A DNA stretch of 64,000 nucleotides, from contig NZ_FPKV01000003.1 of NCBI RefSeq assembly GCF_900114265.1, positions 607,247 through 671,246 of the forward strand, in the 5' to 3' direction. Source of the DNA: Flaviramulus basaltis (GTDB lineage Bacteria; Bacteroidota; Bacteroidia; Flavobacteriales; Flavobacteriaceae). Both the position numbers and the translations under genes were made by a program. The notes beneath the pieces are model-generated. The model did not search any database. It had not been told where the DNA came from and worked only from the letters and a program-made list of their open reading frames with translations. This document shows, in pieces, positions 1 to 10,600 of the stretch (the stretch's first letter is position 1; every line of letters starts with the position of its first letter).

Positions 1-268
1 TAAGCGAATAATTTGTTTGAGTACCACCAGTTGATGCTATTAATAATACACCATTATTATAAACAGCATAATCAATAACAGCAATATTATCGGTAGCAGC
101 TGTCCAATTAAGATTAACAGAAGTTGTACCAATATTACTAGCCACTAAATTAAGTGGCGTTGAAGGTTTTTCATCATCAGGGGATGTTGGTTCTTTATCA
201 AGAGGATAATAACTTTGTGAAAAAACCGTTGTTGAAAATAGTAAAAATAATATTATAATTTTTTTCAT
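1..268 (-). CDS. Secreted fibronectin type III domain protein (C-terminus outside window)
   Basis: This is the N-terminal 89 codons of a gene read leftwards off the window edge. The start codon at 268 overlaps the TGA of the upstream gene (ATGA overlap), so the two are translationally coupled. The translation begins with a signal peptide (MKKIIILFLLFSTTVFSQ) followed by a short acidic linker and the start of a fibronectin type III-like domain (PLNLVASNIGTTSVNLNWTA, then a DNIAVIDYAVYNNG segment). That loop-and-strand pattern is typical of FnIII modules in secreted Bacteroidota proteins. It is the third gene of a small operon. Its total length, any T9SS sorting domain and its function cannot be seen. 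Confidence 0.8.
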   Translation of the reverse strand, partial: MKKIIILFLLFSTTVFSQSYYPLDKEPTSPDDEKPSTPLNLVASNIGTTSVNLNWTAATDNIAVIDYAVYNNGVLLIASTGGTQTNYSL

Positions 269-1002
269 TGTCCTGAAATTATATAAGCGTTTTGTCCAGA
301 TTTTCTAAGCAATCCAAATCTAACATTTCCTGCTTTACTATTAAATTGAGCACTTCCAGAATTGGAATAGTTTAAAGTAACACCAGTACTGGCATTAACT
401 GTTAAAACGGCCCCGTTGTGAGCCTCTAAATTAATAGTATCTCCCACTTCCATAGCAGAAAAGCCAGATGGGATTGTAAAAGTTGAAGTAGTAGTACAAG
501 CTATGGTGTTATTTATATCTGAACTAATTATGTTTCTTGATGATGTTAAAGGAATAATTTCAGCTTTATAGGGTGTAGCTACAATAGGTCCAGTAATACT
601 TTCTGCAGATTTAGCATGTAATGCATAAGGTACACTTAAAAGTTGGCTTACCCCAACAATATTATAGTTTGATCCACCAGTTGGATCTACTTGGGTTTCT
701 ATAAAATGCATTTCTTGATCCCAAGCGATATTAGTAAAATTACCCTGAACAGCATTTCCTGTACCAATTTCTAAAGTTACTAATCCATTAGTATTTGTAC
801 TAACTACATGATTTTCTTCGTAAACAGCAGTGCCGTTTGGTGAGCCTTGACGAATAAGTATTTTAAGACTAACATTAGAATCTATTACTAATGCATTATC
901 GCTATTTCTTATAATGGCTTGGTAGCTCATTTTTTCAGGTGTTTGAGCAAAAATTGACAATGAGAATGCCAAAAATAAAAAGAAGGTAAGAAGATATTTC
1001 AT
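265..1002 (-). CDS. Secreted conserved flavobacterial protein of unknown function (tail-fibre-like N-terminal region)
   Basis: A 245-residue protein with a signal peptide (residues 1-20, ending IFAQ). The mature N-terminus has the PEKMSYQAIIRN segment followed by a stretch about parts being supplied as strands (LKILIRQGSPNGTAVYEE, then VPYALHAKSAES near residue 125). I recognise this pattern from a family common in Bacteroidota, often annotated as hypothetical or tail-fibre/collar-like, whose role is unknown. The C-terminal 110 residues look beta-rich and may be a small trimerising or pyocin-knob-like fold, which is a guess. No T9SS sorting domain is visible. It sits 4 bp after the upstream gene and overlaps the next by 4 bp, so the three probably form one transcript. 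Confidence 0.75.
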   Translation of the reverse strand: MKYLLTFFLFLAFSLSIFAQTPEKMSYQAIIRNSDNALVIDSNVSLKILIRQGSPNGTAVYEENHVVSTNTNGLVTLEIGTGNAVQGNFTNIAWDQEMHFIETQVDPTGGSNYNIVGVSQLLSVPYALHAKSAESITGPIVATPYKAEIIPLTSSRNIISSDINNTIACTTTSTFTIPSGFSAMEVGDTINLEAHNGAVLTVNASTGVTLNYSNSGSAQFNSKAGNVRFGLLRKSGQNAYIISGQ

Positions 1003-1006
1003 GGTG

Positions 1007-1537
1007 TTATTGTTTTACAATTTTGAATGTTTTTAATAGATTTTCTTCAGCAAATACTTGAAGGATGTATATAGAGGCACTTAAGTTAGATAAATCAATT
1101 CTTGAATTTTGATTTTCAATAAGACTCTGATTAATTAATTTTCCTTGATAATTATATAATTGATATGAGTTTAGTTGATTATTAAAATTAAAACCTTCAG
1201 TTACCAAAGTAATAAAATCTGTTGTTGGATTAGGATAAATTAATACGTTCGCTTTAGAAGAAAAATCATCTTCAGGTACATCTGAATCTTCATTATTTGA
1301 ATTCTCTTCTTGATTTCCATTTTGTATACCTTCGGCTAATTTGTAGTTGTTATCACCCATATTTGAGAAAAAAACTTGACCAATAGAATAGGTAATTGAA
1401 CCAGAATTACTTGAAACATTATTACCAGATGAATTTATGGAATACATGACATCATTGTTTTGACTATAACTCTTTATAGAAAAAAGTAATATCGCTAAAA
1501 TGAGTAGAAAATTATTATTTAAGTAGGTATGCTTCAC
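1007..1537 (-). CDS. Small T9SS type A sorting-domain protein
   Basis: A 176-residue protein with signal peptide (to about residue 25, SYSQ), a short region with a TYSIGQVFFS motif, a linker rich in Asn, Glu and Asp (about residues 75-92), and a C-terminal type IX secretion sorting domain (residues about 98-176). The sorting domain shows the usual features: IYPNPTTDF near its start, a central YNYQGKLI strand, LSNLSASIYILQV, and a basic end (KTFKIVKQ). The protein is expected to cross the outer membrane by T9SS and be anchored or released. It is the first gene of the operon 1537-1. A triple direct repeat lies 66-117 bp upstream of its start. Confidence 0.85.
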   Translation of the reverse strand: MKHTYLNNNFLLILAILLFSIKSYSQNNDVMYSINSSGNNVSSNSGSITYSIGQVFFSNMGDNNYKLAEGIQNGNQEENSNNEDSDVPEDDFSSKANVLIYPNPTTDFITLVTEGFNFNNQLNSYQLYNYQGKLINQSLIENQNSRIDLSNLSASIYILQVFAEENLLKTFKIVKQ

Positions 1538-2101
1538 AGCTCTTTGGGGTTTGATTGTTTTGTGATATCACATTTGCAATGTTATCTATAAAAAAAATAA
1601 AGTCGATGAATGATTTATTTTTTTCGATGAAATACATGTTTAGTTTTCGATGAACTGCTTTTTTAAGAGTTAAATGGACTTTTCTTTTTGTGTTATTTAG
1701 TTAACTACTGTATAAATTAGTTTTTGGATGACACCTATTTAGCTTTTTTTAAGTAAGTTAAGTTTCATTATGGTCAAATATTGAAGAGCAAATATAAGAT
1801 TAAATGTAAATTTATCAGATGAAATGCAGGTACGTGTTAATAAGTAGGTTGATTTGTTAATAACTATTTAGTTTAAAATAAGTCACTTTAATATTTTACT
1901 AGATTTGTTATTGATTTTGTTTTTTAATCTATTGTTTTTTGAATATTTAGCAATAGTTAATTTGAATAAATAGAGGTTAATTTTTTGATAATTAATATTT
2001 TACAAGAATTAAGTTGAAAATAATTAACAAAATATGAGAAAGAGTTTGTTAAATTCCTCTATGAAGAGTAGTATTTGATTTTATTATAGAGGAAATAATA
2101 A
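1538..2101. other. Non-coding spacer, 564 bp
   Basis: AT-rich spacer between the start of the 1537 operon and the end of fcl, which is transcribed toward it. Apart from the TTCATCGA array at 1603-1654, I see no ORF, RNA gene or strong hairpin. Confidence 0.6.
1603..1654 (-). promoter_or_regulatory. Triple TTCATCGA direct repeat upstream of the 1537 operon
   Basis: On the minus strand the octamer TTCATCGA occurs three times (plus-strand positions 1603-1610, 1624-1631, 1647-1654). Starts are 21 and 23 bp apart, and two of the copies are followed by AAAA. The array lies 66-117 bp upstream of the start at 1537. Same-strand repeats about two helical turns apart are what LytTR-type response regulators and some other dimeric regulators bind. 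The regulator itself is not identified. Confidence 0.5.
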
Positions 2102-3187
2102 TTACATATTTTGATACCATTCATAAACTTTTTTTATGCCATTTTCTAAGTCTATTTTATGTTTCCAACCTAGTTCATGTAATTTTGAGGGGTCGGTAAG
2201 TTTTTTCATGGTACCATCTGGTTTGCTCTTATTAAAATAGAGTTCACCATTAAAGGTTATAATTTTTTTAATTAGAAAAGCTAAATCCTTAATTGAAATA
2301 TCAATTCCTGTTCCTATATTGATATGGGTATTACGAATTTCTTTAGTATTGAATCCAATACAATCTTTAAAATCTCTGTTTTGCATCAAAAATACGCAGG
2401 CATCTGCCATATCTTCACTCCACAAAAATTCACGCATAGGGTTTCCTGTACCCCAAACTTCTAGTTGTATTTTATCATTAACTTTACTTATACCATATTT
2501 TTTTAGAATATTTAAAATGGAATCTTTAGATGATTTTCCATCTACACCTTCAATTGGCATTTTATTAAGGTCTTTACAAATAGTATCCCATTTATTGTTC
2601 TCTAAAGCTTTACCTAGATACATTTTTCTAATTAAAGCTGGAAGAACATGAGACTTTTCTAAATCAAAATTATCATTGGGACCGTACAAATTGGTTGGCA
2701 TTACCGAAATGAAATTTGTACCATATTGTAAATTATAACTTTCACACATTTTTATCCCTGCTATTTTGGCAATGGCATAGGGTTCATTTGTATACTCCAA
2801 AATACCGGTAAGTAAATAATCCTCCTTCATAGGTTGAGGACAATTTTTTGGATAAATGCAAGTGCTTCCTAAAAACATAAGTTTTTTTACACCACTTAAA
2901 AAACTTTGATGAATTACATTGTTTTGAATACTAAGATTCTCATAAATAAAATCTGCTCTATAAGTATTGTTTGCAACAATACCACCAACTTTTGCAGCTG
3001 CTAAAAAAACATAATCTGGTTTTTCAATTGAAAAAAAATTGGCTACAGCATTTTTATCAGTTAGATCTAATTCTTTGTGAGTTCGAGTAACAAAATTATT
3101 ATATCCTTTAGATTCAAGATTTTTTAAGATGGCACTACCTACCAATCCTCTATGACCAGCAATATAAATTTTGGAATTTTTATCCAT
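2102..3187 (-). CDS. fcl: GDP-L-fucose synthase (GDP-4-keto-6-deoxymannose epimerase/reductase)
   Basis: Catalyses the last step of GDP-L-fucose synthesis in the cytoplasm: NADPH-dependent 3,5-epimerisation and 4-reduction of GDP-4-keto-6-deoxy-D-mannose. The sequence is a short-chain dehydrogenase/epimerase with the nucleotide-binding GHRGLVGS loop at residues 11-18, the catalytic Ser near GSTCIYP (residues 107-113), and the Tyr-x3-Lys pair at Y137/K141. At 361 residues it is longer than the roughly 320-residue enterobacterial enzyme. The extra length is an insert near residues 195-240 (from NNKWDTICKDLNK), which is common in Bacteroidota members. It follows gmd by 44 bp on the same strand, giving a two-gene pathway unit. 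The product probably feeds surface polysaccharide or glycoprotein fucosylation. Confidence 0.95.
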   Translation of the reverse strand: MDKNSKIYIAGHRGLVGSAILKNLESKGYNNFVTRTHKELDLTDKNAVANFFSIEKPDYVFLAAAKVGGIVANNTYRADFIYENLSIQNNVIHQSFLSGVKKLMFLGSTCIYPKNCPQPMKEDYLLTGILEYTNEPYAIAKIAGIKMCESYNLQYGTNFISVMPTNLYGPNDNFDLEKSHVLPALIRKMYLGKALENNKWDTICKDLNKMPIEGVDGKSSKDSILNILKKYGISKVNDKIQLEVWGTGNPMREFLWSEDMADACVFLMQNRDFKDCIGFNTKEIRNTHINIGTGIDISIKDLAFLIKKIITFNGELYFNKSKPDGTMKKLTDPSKLHELGWKHKIDLENGIKKVYEWYQNM

Positions 3188-3231
3188 ATTTGGTTTTAAA
3201 TTAATCCCTAAATATTTAAAATTTTATTTTT

Positions 3232-4344
3232 TTATTCAAAATAGTTGAAAGTTTGATATCCTCCACTTTTAATATGTTGGTCTTTTTGCATTAATGCAAC
3301 ATCACTAGTCATCATGTCTTTTACCAAATCTTTTAAATCATATTCTGGAATCCAGCCTAATTTTGTATTAGCTTTGGTAGCATCTCCAATTAGTAATTCA
3401 ACTTCTGTGGGTCTAAAGTATTTAGGATCTACTGCTAGTATTTCTTTACCAATTTCTATTTTAAATTCAGGGTTAGAACATGATTTTACATATCCTTTTT
3501 CTTCAACATCTTTTCCTTTAAAGTCTAATTCAATTCCAACTTCACCGAAAGCCATTATAACAAAATCTCTAACAGTAGTCGTTTTGCCTGTGGCTATAAC
3601 CCAATCTTCTGCTTGTTCAGCTTGAAGAATCATCCACATCATTCTTACATAATCTTTAGCATGCCCCCAATCTCTTTTTGCATCTAAATTTCCAAGATAT
3701 ACTTTATCTTGAAGGCCTAATGCTATTCTAGAAGTTGCTCTTGTAATTTTTCGGGTAACAAAAGTTTCGCCTCGAATTGGAGACTCATGATTAAATAATA
3801 TACCATTACATGCATACATACCATAAGCTTCTCTATAGTTCACTGTAATCCAGTAGGCATACATTTTAGCTACTGCATATGGGCTTCTTGGATAAAATGG
3901 TGTTGTTTCTGATTGCGGAACTTCTTGTACTTTTCCATATAATTCAGATGTAGAAGCTTGATATATTCGAGTCTTTTTTTCAAGTCCTAATAAACGAACG
4001 GCATCTAAAATTCTAAGGGTACCTAATCCGTCTGCATTTCCAGTATATTCAGGAATTTCAAAAGAAACTTGAACATGGCTCATTGCAGCAAGATTATATA
4101 TCTCATCAGGTTCTATTTCTTTAATAAGACGAATTAAGTTTGTACTATCGGTCATGTCTCCATAATGTAAGAAAAAATTACGATTATCAACATGTGGATC
4201 TTGATATAGATGATCAATACGATCTGTATTGAACAATGATGATCGTCTCTTAAGACCATGTACTTGATATCCCTTTTTTAATAAAAACTCACTTAAATAG
4301 GCCCCATCTTGTCCCGTGACTCCAGTAATAAATGCTACTTTCAT
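3232..4344 (-). CDS. gmd: GDP-mannose 4,6-dehydratase
   Basis: Converts GDP-D-mannose to GDP-4-keto-6-deoxy-D-mannose, the substrate of the next gene (fcl). The protein (370 residues, normal for the family) starts with the Rossmann motif [11 protein letters not shown] (residues 7-17). It has the catalytic STSELYG block at 131-137 and the Tyr-x3-Lys pair at Y156/K160 in SPYAVAKMY, followed by the family-typical [19 protein letters not shown]. These are diagnostic of GMD rather than other nucleotide-sugar dehydratases. The 302-bp region upstream holds its promoter and the terminator of the next gene to the right. No glycosyltransferase or polysaccharide export gene is adjacent. Confidence 0.97.
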   Translation of the reverse strand: MKVAFITGVTGQDGAYLSEFLLKKGYQVHGLKRRSSLFNTDRIDHLYQDPHVDNRNFFLHYGDMTDSTNLIRLIKEIEPDEIYNLAAMSHVQVSFEIPEYTGNADGLGTLRILDAVRLLGLEKKTRIYQASTSELYGKVQEVPQSETTPFYPRSPYAVAKMYAYWITVNYREAYGMYACNGILFNHESPIRGETFVTRKITRATSRIALGLQDKVYLGNLDAKRDWGHAKDYVRMMWMILQAEQAEDWVIATGKTTTVRDFVIMAFGEVGIELDFKGKDVEEKGYVKSCSNPEFKIEIGKEILAVDPKYFRPTEVELLIGDATKANTKLGWIPEYDLKDLVKDMMTSDVALMQKDQHIKSGGYQTFNYFE

Positions 4345-4646
4345 ATATTTTAAATTGAATAAATATTATATTATAAATATGTTTTATTATCTTAATTTAA
4401 TACTAATCTCGTAATTAATTTTTTAGCTATAAGGTTGAAAAAAAGAAATATACTAGGTCTAAAATAAAATAATAAATTCTTTTTCTAGTTAAACTTATAT
4501 AAATTTTAAAAAAATAATAAATTTCAAAAAAATACTATGTAATTATTAACTTATTTACAATTTAACTTTGCTAATTTATTTTAAAAAAAATATGATATCC
4601 AAAAAAATATTTTTTAGATATCATATTTATATTAAATATTAATTTT
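4345..4646. other. Non-coding spacer with terminator, 302 bp
   Basis: Very AT-rich. Contains the terminator of the malectin gene (4583-4628). The remaining part must hold the gmd-fcl promoter, but I could not assign a convincing Bacteroidota -33/-7 pair. Confidence 0.5.
4583..4628 (-). terminator. Rho-independent terminator of the malectin-domain gene
   Basis: Twelve-bp perfect outer stem (AAATATGATATC at 4588-4599 pairing with 4617-4628), a single mismatch, then a further A6/T6 inner stem. On the minus strand the hairpin is followed by eight T residues (plus-strand A tract 4583-4590). It begins about 20 bases after the stop codon at 4647. Confidence 0.8.
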
Positions 4647-7600
4647 CTATTTAATTATTAGCTTTTTATGGCTTAATATATTTTTTGTAGGTGTTCTTAA
4701 ATTAATTATATAAGTACCTTCTTGTATACCAGAAATGTTAATTTTATAAAGCCCCTTTTCAGTATTTTGTTCTGAGGTATTGTAAGATCTTATTAAACGT
4801 CCACTAATGTCATAAATATCAATATTAGATAGTAAAATATTTTCGTCTGATATTCTTATGCTAGTTTCATTATTTGCTGGGTTTGGGAATAAAATAATTT
4901 CTAAAATTTCGGATTCAAAATCAGGATTAACTACTGTTAATGTTTTGTTTTTAGAATTACCTGATTTACTGGCACTATTGGTGCTTATTGATTTAATTTC
5001 AATAGCATTAACAAGAGGGTTTTCTACAACCGAGTGTAAAAATTCGATATTAAGAACACCATCAGATACGGTAATAGGAAAAGACAGCATGACACCAACA
5101 CGGTGTCCAAATTCCGCGACAAGATCAAGGTTTGATCGTACAACATTATCTTCTAAAGCAATATCAAAAACACGCTCGCCAGCTCCATCAATACCATTAT
5201 AAGTATTAGACATAAAGATATTTACAAAATAATCTGCATTTGGAACGGTAAACGTGAATTCCATTTCAGGGGCTGCTGTGTTATCATATCTTTCTGTATT
5301 AAATATAGTATTAAAAGTAGCAGTATCTATATAATCAGGAATAGATTCATGTCTAGTAATGTTGGTAACTCCATGTGTATATGGGCTTCCAGTATTAACA
5401 GAGTAGTTAGTACCACTATAAGCGCCTTGAGTTGTGTTGGCTTCCCAATCTATATGAGAATCAGTTGCGGTTAAAAGAGGACCACCAGTATTAATACGAT
5501 AAAGCGCATTACTATCAGGTAGAGTACTGCTAGGGGTAACTGTCCAAATAAAGTTTAAAGTAACAGCATCAGTATTAATGGTATCACTATCATCTATAGT
5601 TATAGTAACATTATACGGGCTATGGGTGTCTGCAAAATATGATATTGTACCATTAATACTACCAGTTAGAGAATCAATTGATAAGCCTTCTGGTAATCCT
5701 GCAGCAGTGTATACTAAATTTCCATCACCACCACTAGCTATAGCCGTTAAACTACCATCAAGTGTATCACCTGAATTATTAGATTGGTTCGCTATAGTTT
5801 CAGTAATTATTGGTGTATCACCAGTTGATATAATCCAATTAAAATTTAAAGTAACAACATCGTTTGTGTAAATATCACTATCGTCAATAGTAACGGTTAC
5901 ATCATAAGGGCTATCAGTTTCTGCTCCAGATGTTATAGTTCCTGTAATACTACCAGTTACAGAATCTATAGTTAAACCAGGAGGGAGGTTAGTAGCAATG
6001 AAAGATAAATCACCATCGCCACCATTAGCAATAACTGCAAGACTGCCATCAAGTGTATCATTTACTATATTATATTGTTCTTGAAAATTTTCAACAATAA
6101 TTGAATTATCAGTGAAAATTCCTCTGATTTCAATAGCATTAACAAGAGGGTTTTCTACAACCGAGTGTAAAAATTCGATATTAAGAACACCATCAGATAC
6201 GGTAATAGGAAAAGACAGCATGACACCAACACGGTGTCCAAATTCCGCGACAAGATCAAGGTTTGATCGTACAACATTATCTTCTAAAGCAATATCAAAA
6301 ACACGCTCGCCAGCTCCATCAATACCATTATAAGTATTAGACATATAGATGTTTACTATGTAATAAGCATTTGGAACGGTAAACGTGAATTCCATTTCAG
6401 GGGCTGCTGTGTTATCATATCTTTCTGTATTAAATATAGTATTAAAAGTAGCAGTATCTATATAATCAGGAATAGATTCATGTCTAGTAATGTTGGTAAC
6501 TCCATGTGTATATGGGCTTCCAGTATTAACAGAGTAGTTAGTACCATTATAAGCGCCTTGAGTTGTGTTGGCTTCCCAATCTATATCAGAATCAGTTGCG
6601 GTTAAAAGAGGGCCACCAGTATTTATGCGATAAAGAGGTGTAATTGAATTACTATCAATAATACTCCAGTTAAAATTTAATGTAATGGTGTCGTTTGTGT
6701 AAATATCACTATCGTCAATAGTAATGGTTACATTATAAGGACTATTAGTTTCTGCTCCAGATGTTATAGTTCCTGTAATACTACCTGTTATAGGATCTAT
6801 ATTTAAACCAGGAGGGAGATTGGTTGCAGTGAATGACAAATCACCATCACCACCACTAGCAATAACTGCTAAATTACCATCAAATGTATCACCCACATTA
6901 TTAAATTGTTCTACAATATCATTATTAATAACTATAGGATTTTCTATAACTACTGATCTAATTTCAATAGCATTGACAAGAGGGTTTTCAACAACAGAAT
7001 GTAAGAATTCGATATTAAGAACACCATCAGATACGGTAATAGGAAAAGATAGCATTGTGGCTACTCGGTATCCAAATTCAGCTACAAGGTCTAGGTTTGA
7101 TCGAACAACACTACCTTCCATGGCGATATCAAAAATACGTTCACCAGGAGCATTAATACTATTGTAAGTGTTAGACATGTAAATGTTTACAAGGTAATAA
7201 GCATTTGGTACAGTAAAAGTAAATTCCATTTCAGGAGCGGCTGTATTATCATACCTTTCTGTGTTAAATATGGTATTGAATGTAGTAGTATCTATATAGT
7301 CAGGAATAGATTCATGTCTAGTAATATCGCTAACTCCATGCGTAAAAACATTTCCTGTATTTACAGAGTAGCTAGTACCAGTATAAGCACCTTGAATTGT
7401 GTTGGCTTCCCAATTTATATCAGAATCAGTCCCAGCTAAAAGAGGACCACCAGTATTTATACGGTAAAGTGGATTGCTATTTAGTGGAGTTTCATTGCTT
7501 GGATAAATAATCCAAGTGAAGTTTAAATTAACGGCATCTGTAGTTGATGTATCACTATCATCAACAGTAATAGTTACATTATATGGGCTATTTTCAAAAT

Positions 7601-10600
7601 CACTAGATGATATTGATCCACCTATTTGACCATTTGTAGGCTCAATAAAAACTCCAGAAGGTAATCCTGTTGCTGAAAATGTAAGATTACCATCACCACC
7701 ACTAGCTATGACACCTAAACTACCGTCAAGAGTATCACCTACGGTATTAGTTTGATTTGAAAGATTATTAACTAAAATTTGATTTTCAAGTACAAAGGAC
7801 CTTATTTCTATAGCGTTAATAAGAGGGTTATCGATTCCATGTAAAAACTCAATATTAAGTTCTCCATCAGATATAGTTACTGGAAATGAGAGCATACCAG
7901 CTACTTGATGACCAAATTCAGCGACTAAATCTAGGTCTAATCGAGCTAAATCATCTTCGATAGCAATATCAAAAACGCGACCTCCAGGACTGTTTATGCC
8001 ATCGTAAGCATTACAAAAATATAAGTTTATAAGATAATTAGCATCAGGAAGAGGTATGTTAAATTCCATTTCAGGTGCAGCAGCATTGTCATATCGTTCA
8101 GTTGCAAATAAAGTATTAAATGTTTGATTGTCTATGTAATCTGGGATTGAGGAATCTCTAGTAAGATTTGATATGCCATTGGCATATCCATTACCTGAAT
8201 TTACTGAATAATCTGTGCCAATATATGAACCATTGGTAGTATTCTCTTGCCAATTTACACCAGAGTCTGTAGCAGTAAAAAGATTCCCCCCAGTATTTAT
8301 ACGAACCACAGAAGTACTCGCCATTGGAGTTGTTACTGTCCAAGTAAAGTTTAATAAAACATTATCGGTATTATCACCATCACTGTCATCCACTGTAATA
8401 GTGACATCATATGGGCTACTATTTGAAGCACTTAAAGAGATTACACCGGTAAGACTTCCTGTATTTTGGTCTATAACTATACCTGCGGGTAAACCACTAG
8501 CGCTGTAAGTTAGACTTCCATCACCACCACTTGCAATAACGTTAATACTATCATCAATAGTTTCGCCTGAAAAATGATATTGATTAGGTAAAGAGTTAAC
8601 AATTATTGGACTTAGAGCATCTTTTGTAACATTTAAAACACCCCAAGTTCCTTCAAGTTCTACTCCAATGGCATTAGAAGTGCCTATGAAACCTATTGCT
8701 AAATCTTTATTTGTTTGCTGAATTGCATCTAAAATAAGGCCTTGTGCTGTTATAGTTCCAAAAGTTTGTGATGTATCATCATCAAATGTATATTCTAAAA
8801 TAATTTCTCCAGTAGTAGGATCTATTATAAAGCTGAAAAGAATAAGGCCATTTGGTCTATTATTAGTATCTACCACAAGATCTATTGGTGTTTGTGGAAT
8901 ATCATTAATTTCTTGTTGTACCCTAATCCCTTGTTTTCTGGCTACAAACTTAATATAGTTGCTTTGAGTACCATCACCAATAAAGAAACCAAGCTCTCCG
9001 TCTGGAGATGCTGAATTACCATATAATTGTAAAGGTTGGTTGAAATTAACAATTGTTCCTGAAATGGTAAATAATCCTGTATTTTGATCTACTTGAATAC
9101 CATACTGAAATGCTTTTTCTTGATTATTTTGAGTGCCTAATGCAGTGCCAGAAGTCATTTCCATAGTCATAGCACCAATAGCACCTCCTAAAATATCGTT
9201 AGGATTTGGATCATTTAAGTCATCTCGTCGGTCTAACCAATTTAGCCAATTTCCATTTGTTACATCTCCATTATTCATCATTCCCGTCATGCCTAATCCA
9301 AGGTATCCACCTAAAAAGGTATTAGAGAATAATTCGTTTATAACCGGTAAAATAAAAGCATCGCTATCATTTTTATTTGGATTTCCTAATTGAAATGGGT
9401 CATTAACATCTAAAATACCATCGGCATCATCATCAGTATCATTAAGGTCAGAAACTAAAATACCTCCAATAGATTTATCAAAGTCTGCTGGTTGAGAACC
9501 TCCATTGCAAGGGTCTGTAAAGTTGTCAACTTCATCTTGATTACTATATTCATCATTATCATAATCTGCATTCGCTTCATAACCAATATCAGTTGGTGAT
9601 AAACATGTTACAAAATCTTGAGGTTCAATTACCGTTATAATATTATTAAAATTACCAACCCAAATAGTTCCAGGGAAGATATCTGAGTCACTATTACATG
9701 TAACTCCTAAAGCATTTCCTCCTAAGCCAGAGATAAAGCTAGAAGTGAAATTTTCTACAGTACCACTAGAATTTAACTCAACTCTTCTTAATACCCCAGT
9801 ATTGGTTCCTGCTAATAAATTCCCTTTCATTATACCTCCAAAATTACTGGCTGTATATTCGTCTATAGCATTTGTGTTTGTACCCCAAATAAGGATAGAA
9901 CTGTCATTTGGTCCATCGGGGTTTATTTGTCCAGGACCCCTCCAATCTCCTTGACTCGGATCTGCATAACTTACAGGTAATGGTGGCCAGTCTGCTGGTA
10001 AACCAATATCAGGATCTGTTGTAGAATCTAATGTTGAACCATCTGGGTCGTAAAGCTGTGTTCTAAAAACGGCGCCGTCTAAACCTAATTGTGCAGGAGC
10101 TGTAAATAGTCCAGCACCTGCTGGGTTAGCTCTAACAGGATTTGGATGTCCTCCATACAGGCTACCAAAGGTGTAATTTTGTATATCTGTTGTTATTAAA
10201 TGTAATTGATCTTCATTATTGATTTGTTCACCTCCAGAAGCAGAACTACTTCCAGGTTCACTAGAAATATAATTATTAGTAACATTATTTGTGCCTTCAT
10301 TTTCAGGGAAACCACCCCAACCACCGTTAGCGCCATTTTCAGTAGCATAAACGCTACCACTTTCCGTTACTACTAAATCATAAGAGTTTCTATAGCCAGG
10401 TGAGAAAATTTGAACAGGACCACCTGGAACAATCTTACCTTGGTTTAGACCGTCATTTCCTCCAAAAGGATCATTAATGTCTATACCATTATATCCAGAG
10501 ATATTAGGGTCTTCTATACCATTTTTATTTGCTCTTGTAGGATCATCTAAAGTAGGAATATCATAAATGTAGTTGCGACCATTATCATTCTGAATAGGCA

